Assembly: GCF_024757985.1 (NCBI RefSeq)
Contig: NZ_CP103289.1
Span: 3,596,001 to 3,660,000 of the forward strand
Direction: 5' to 3'
DNA length: 64,000 nucleotides
Source: Cellulomonas sp. NS3
GTDB lineage: Bacteria > Actinomycetota > Actinomycetes > Actinomycetales > Cellulomonadaceae
Position 1 is the stretch's first letter, and every line of letters begins with the position of its first letter. The notes below the pieces were generated by a model, which was not told the origin of the DNA, searched no databases, and saw only the letters and a program-made list of their open reading frames with translations. Shown in pieces: positions 61,044 to 64,000 of the stretch. The position numbers and the translations under genes were made by a program.

Positions 61044-61604
61044 TCAGCAGACCCGGTGTCCCTCGGCGCACCACCGGTGCCCGACGTCGACCACGAGCCG
61101 CGAGCCCTCGCCCGGCCCGGGCAGCACGAACGCCCGGAACGGCAGCCGGGCGCGGACCCCGAGCCCGATCGTGGTCACGCCCTCGTAGCTCCCGACCCAC
61201 GCGACGTGCCGGAAGGTCCGGTACGACGCGGTGTCGACGAGCGTGCCGGGCCCGACGAACCAGGCGTCGGTCGCGATCGCGGGCACCCGGGCCACGACCT
61301 CGAGCCGCGCGTTCCCCCGCACGGGCACCACGGCACCGCTGCCGTCCTGCACGAGCTGGTCGACGTACCGCACCGACCAGCCGGTGAGCGGCGCGTCGAC
61401 GTCGAGCACGAGCCGGTCGAAGCACGCGTGCCGGCCGGCCCGCACGTCCACGAGGGTCCCGGCCGACATGTCGCCGGCCGACCGGGCCTCGGAACCCCAC
61501 ACCTGACCGCAGTACGGGTGGGCGGCGGCGCCGGGGGCGACGAGCAGCTGGCCGCCCGCCAGGAGCAGGAGCGTGGCGAGGATCGCAGAGAGTCGACGGC
61601 GCAT
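61044..61604 (-). CDS. Secreted AMIN-like domain protein
   Basis: 186 residues; signal peptide ~1-28 (LSAILATLLLLAGGQLLVAPGAAA). The mature part has the actinobacterial AMIN-like pattern: LVDVRAGRHACFDRLVLDVDAPLTGWSVRYVDQLVQDGSGAVVPVRGNARLEVVARV, FRHVAWVGSYEGVTTIGLGVRARLPFRAFVL, RLVVDVGHRWC. Four cysteines could form two disulfides. Likely cell-wall associated; the true role is unknown. Confidence 0.85.
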   Translation of the reverse strand: MRRRLSAILATLLLLAGGQLLVAPGAAAHPYCGQVWGSEARSAGDMSAGTLVDVRAGRHACFDRLVLDVDAPLTGWSVRYVDQLVQDGSGAVVPVRGNARLEVVARVPAIATDAWFVGPGTLVDTASYRTFRHVAWVGSYEGVTTIGLGVRARLPFRAFVLPGPGEGSRLVVDVGHRWCAEGHRVC

Positions 61605-61688
61605 CGGTGCACCCCCTTCGTCCTCCCACGGTCCGCCTGCCCGGGCACGGTGTCAACGGCCCGTCGGCGCACGCGAGCGCGGGACCGC

Positions 61689-62540
61689 TCAGAGCAGCGG
61701 CGCGCCCCGGTCGACCGTGACCGTCTCACCCACCGGGGCCGTCCGGCCCGGCACCGGGGAGTACCGCTGCGCGAGCACCACGCTCGACCGTCCGGCCTCG
61801 GACGCCTCGACGAACAGCGCGTCCTCGCGGGTGCCGTCCGCCGTGAGGTACCCGTCCCACGCCACGGCGGCCCGCACCGCGCCCGACGCCCGGACGTGCT
61901 CGCGCGCACGCTCGACGGACTCGCCGAGCTCCCCCACGAACCGGTGGAGCGCCCGGGCACCGTCCGCGTCCTCGACGAGGCAGAACGGGATGAGCGGACC
62001 GCCCTCCGGGACGATCGAGCGCACCGCGTGCGCGAGCGCGAAGGACGCGAGCGCCTCGACCTCGGGCGACGGCTCGGTCGACAGGTCGGTCAGGCGGCCC
62101 ACGAGCCAGTCCGCGAACTCGGCGACCCACCCGCGCTCACCCGCGTACCAGCGCTTCGCGACGGCGTCGCGGGGGAAGATCGTGGCGCTCAGCGGCGGCG
62201 GCAGCACGACCGCCGGCTCGCGACCGTGCTCGTCGACGGCGACCGCCCAGCGCGCACCCGGCACGCGGGCGCAGACGGCGTCCCCGAGCGCGACGCCGAC
62301 GGCGTCGATCGCCCCCGTCGGGTCACCCGACCCACCTCCGGTCGACCAGGCGTCGAGCGCGTCGTCGTACCGGCGGCCGATCGCCTGCGGGTCCGTCGCC
62401 GACGCACCGGCCGGGAGGGATCCCCGCACGCGATCGAGCCACGCCAGGTCCGCCGGCCCCAGGTCGAGGACCTGGGGCTCGCCCGCGGCCGCCGGCGGCG
62501 GTGCGGGGGTGCGGTCACGGTTGCGTCGGAAGAAGCCCAT
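61689..62540 (-). CDS. DUF3806-like cytoplasmic protein
   Basis: 283 residues from the ATG at 62540. After MGFFRRNRDR and a Pro/Ala linker the first half resembles DUF3806 (QAIGRRYDDALDAWST; DPTGAIDAVGVALGDAVCARVPGARWAVAVDEHGREPAVVLPPPLSATIFPRDAVAKRWYAGERGWVAEF). The second half has no clear family. No signal peptide or helix. Function unknown; it is on the same strand as the AMIN-like gene but separated by 84 bases. Confidence 0.65.
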   Translation of the reverse strand: MGFFRRNRDRTPAPPPAAAGEPQVLDLGPADLAWLDRVRGSLPAGASATDPQAIGRRYDDALDAWSTGGGSGDPTGAIDAVGVALGDAVCARVPGARWAVAVDEHGREPAVVLPPPLSATIFPRDAVAKRWYAGERGWVAEFADWLVGRLTDLSTEPSPEVEALASFALAHAVRSIVPEGGPLIPFCLVEDADGARALHRFVGELGESVERAREHVRASGAVRAAVAWDGYLTADGTREDALFVEASEAGRSSVVLAQRYSPVPGRTAPVGETVTVDRGAPLL

Positions 62541-62666
62541 GCGAGCATGTCGACGCGTCGGGCCGGGGACTTGAGCGGCGCTCGGGCGCCCGTGCGAGCG
62601 ACCGGGCGGACGGTCTGCGCCCGGCGGGCCGCCGCCCCGGCTGCGACGTCAGTGCCTTCGGTGCCG

Positions 62667-63614
62667 TCAGTGCGCGGCGCCCGCGTGCTTCTTGCGCGGG
62701 ATCACGTGCATGATCGCGACGACGACGGCCCCGACGACGAGCCCGATGAGCGCGGACGCGAGCGTGTTGACCAGCCAGGCGAGGAAGCCACCGATGCCGC
62801 CGACGTGGTGGACGGCCTCCTCGGCGTGGTGCACGAGGTCGTACAGCCCGTGCCAGCCGAGCTCGTCGACCCCGACCAGCAGGATGTGCCCGCCGACCCA
62901 GAGCATCGCGACGATCCCGACGGTCGAGAGCACCGCGAGCACCTTCGGCATGGCCTGCACCAGGAAGCGCCCGAACGACGCGACGCCGCCGCTCTTGTTC
63001 TGGGCGAGCTTGAGCCCGATGTCGTCCATCTTCACGATGAGCGCGACGACGCCGTAGACCATCACGGTGATCGCGAGCGCGACGACGATCAGGATGAGCG
63101 CGCGCGACACGAGCGGCTCGTCGGCGACCTCGTTGAGCGCGATGACCATGATCTCGGCCGACAGGATGAAGTCGGTGCGGATCGCGCCGGCGGTCATCTT
63201 CTTCTCGGTGTCCGGGCCCTGCACGACGGCGGGGGCCTCGTCCTGGTGCTTGCCGTGCCCGCTGACGAGCTCCCAGATCTTCTCCGCACCCTCGAACGCC
63301 AGGTACGTGCCGCCGACCATGAGGATCGGCGTCAGCAACCACGGCAGGAACTGACTGAGCAGCAGCGCCGCGGGCAGGATGAACAGGAGCTTGTTGCGCA
63401 GCGAGCCGATCGCGATGCGCCGGATCATGGGGAGCTCGCGGTCCGGCGTGAAGCCGCTCACGTAGCGCGGCGTGACCGCGGTGTCGTCGATCACGACGCC
63501 CGCCGCCTTCGCGCTGGCCCGGCCCGCCGCCGCTGTGACGTCGTCCACCGACGCCGCCGCGAGCTTCGCGAGCGCCGCGATGTCGTCGAGCAGTGCAGCC
63601 AAACCGCCGGGCAT
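62667..63614 (-). CDS. DUF808-family membrane protein (YedI-like)
   Basis: 315 residues from the ATG at 63614 (GGGAG upstream), chosen over the longer upstream frame because the family begins MPGGLAALLDDIAALAKLAAASVDDVTAAAGRASAKAAGVVIDDTAV. Five to six membrane helices (LLFILPAALLLSQFLPWLLTPILMVGGTYLAFEGAEKI; ILSAEIMVIALNEV; ALILIVVALAITVMVYGVVALIVKMDDIG; VLAVLSTVGIVAMLWVGGHILLVGVDELG; LAWLVNTLASALIGLVVGAVVVAIMHVIP). It carries a His-rich stretch before the last helix (YDLVHHAEEAVHHVGG). Function unknown. Confidence 0.9.
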   Translation of the reverse strand: MPGGLAALLDDIAALAKLAAASVDDVTAAAGRASAKAAGVVIDDTAVTPRYVSGFTPDRELPMIRRIAIGSLRNKLLFILPAALLLSQFLPWLLTPILMVGGTYLAFEGAEKIWELVSGHGKHQDEAPAVVQGPDTEKKMTAGAIRTDFILSAEIMVIALNEVADEPLVSRALILIVVALAITVMVYGVVALIVKMDDIGLKLAQNKSGGVASFGRFLVQAMPKVLAVLSTVGIVAMLWVGGHILLVGVDELGWHGLYDLVHHAEEAVHHVGGIGGFLAWLVNTLASALIGLVVGAVVVAIMHVIPRKKHAGAAH

Positions 63615-63726
63615 GGGGTCTCCCTCGTTCGTGGTGCCGTGGGGGCCTAGCGTGCCACCCGCCGGGCGTGGCGGCGCGTTCGTCCGGCGACGAGCGGCGC
63701 CGGTGGCGGCGACCGGCGCCACCGGC

Positions 63727-64000
63727 TCAGTCGGCGCCCTTCGGTGCGGCCTCGGGCTCCTGCGCCTCGGGGTCCGGGACCAGCACCTCGGGGTCGTGCG
63801 CGCGCGCGGCCTTCCGGTGCAGCAGCACCTCGGGGTCGTGCCCCCGCGCGGCGTCCCGGTGCAGCAGCACCTCGGCGGCGTGGTCCGCGAGCGCGGTGCC
63901 CGCCGAGCCGTACAGGTGGAACACGGCGTCCGCCCCGTGCCGGCGCAGCTCGTCGACGTCGTCGTCGTAGCGCGCGACTGCCGCGACCTTGCCCGTGAAG
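63727..64000 (-). CDS. C-terminus of a Kef-type cation:proton antiporter/TrkA-N protein (partial)
   Basis: The frame enters from the right edge, so the N-terminal bulk lies outside. The visible 90 residues begin FTGKVAAVARYDDDVDELRRHGADAVFHLYGSAGTALADHAAEVLL, which matches the end of the TrkA-N/RCK-like domain in actinobacterial Kef proteins (a GADxVFNLY-like motif). A tail follows built from two 14-residue repeats (EVLLHRDAARGHDP, EVLLHRKAARAHDP) and an acidic end. The tail repeats are unusual for the family. Confidence 0.6.
   Translation of the reverse strand, partial: FTGKVAAVARYDDDVDELRRHGADAVFHLYGSAGTALADHAAEVLLHRDAARGHDPEVLLHRKAARAHDPEVLVPDPEAQEPEAAPKGAD
63781..63883 (-). repeat. 42-bp tandem repeat in the antiporter tail
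   Basis: Two full copies (63781-63822 and 63823-63864), nearly identical, with a partial third from 63865. They encode the 14-residue EVLLHR(D/K)AAR(G/A)HDP unit, so copy-number changes stay in frame. Confidence 0.9.

Noticed and set aside
63781-63883. CRISPR-like short repeats
   Set aside because: The 42-bp units are contiguous without spacers, in frame and coding.

Overview
The window is very GC-rich, densely coded DNA from an actinobacterium. GTG starts and short GTGA-type overlaps are common, and there is a CIRCE element, a mycobacterial-type LexA box, a sepX-rimJ-glp division locus, a SARP-type regulator, ECF sigma and MMPL genes and several carbohydrate-active secreted proteins. A Cellulomonas-like member of the Micrococcales fits best, but that is inference from gene content and style only. 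No transposase, integrase, CRISPR array or rRNA was seen; there is one tRNA gene.

Layout. (1) 1-2.9 kb: the 3' part of a secreted discoidin/beta-helix protein, a small secreted barrel protein and tRNA-Ala(CGC). (2) 3.0-11.7 kb: a housekeeping block matching the M. tuberculosis Rv0985c-Rv0996 neighbourhood: sepX/glpR, rimJ and glp on the minus strand, then 5-formyl-THF cyclo-ligase, a CIRCE-controlled FmdB/Ruc-type chaperone, a SAF protein and mscL, with a penicillin acylase gene inserted and no galU visible. (3) 11.7-17.6 kb: a very large helicase-like protein with degenerate ATPase motifs and a nuclease-like domain, and a 60-residue partner.

(4) 17.9-38.1 kb: the centrepiece, an extracellular-contractile-injection-system (eCIS) gene cluster. 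A minus-strand pair encodes a PAAR-type tip and a COG1470-like single-span membrane protein. Opposite them lie a LuxR-type regulator and a long plus-strand array: DUF4255 tail terminator, AAA+ ATPase, DUF4157 (eCIS core) HELTH protein, sheath, tube 1, two small assembly proteins, a 1053-residue disordered protein, tube 2, LysM/tube-like baseplate protein, VgrG-like spike, gp25, baseplate J, gpI-like protein, and a zinc-ribbon/membrane/discoidin protein. No tail fibre, dedicated toxin or classical coiled-coil tape measure is seen. This resembles the intracellular, membrane-linked CIS of Streptomyces more than a secreted toxin-delivering PVC or Afp.

(5) 38.0-43.0 kb: a STAND ATPase-SARP regulator whose 3' end overlaps the last eCIS gene, divergent from a VanY-like D,D-carboxypeptidase. 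(6) 43.1-51.5 kb: GNAT, EamA transporter, ECF sigma factor with a membrane beta-propeller partner, SDR, a TetR/DUF4386 pair with twin operators, a SulP transporter and a small lipoprotein. (7) 51.6-64 kb: a secreted GH3 glycosidase, lipoprotein, MMPL transporter with its TetR regulator, LexA-boxed dinB, endonuclease IV, AMIN-like and DUF3806 proteins, DUF808 membrane protein and the 3' end of a Kef-type antiporter gene. Start sites were chosen by Shine-Dalgarno spacing, overlaps and family N-termini; functions are from family recognition by eye, with no database search.
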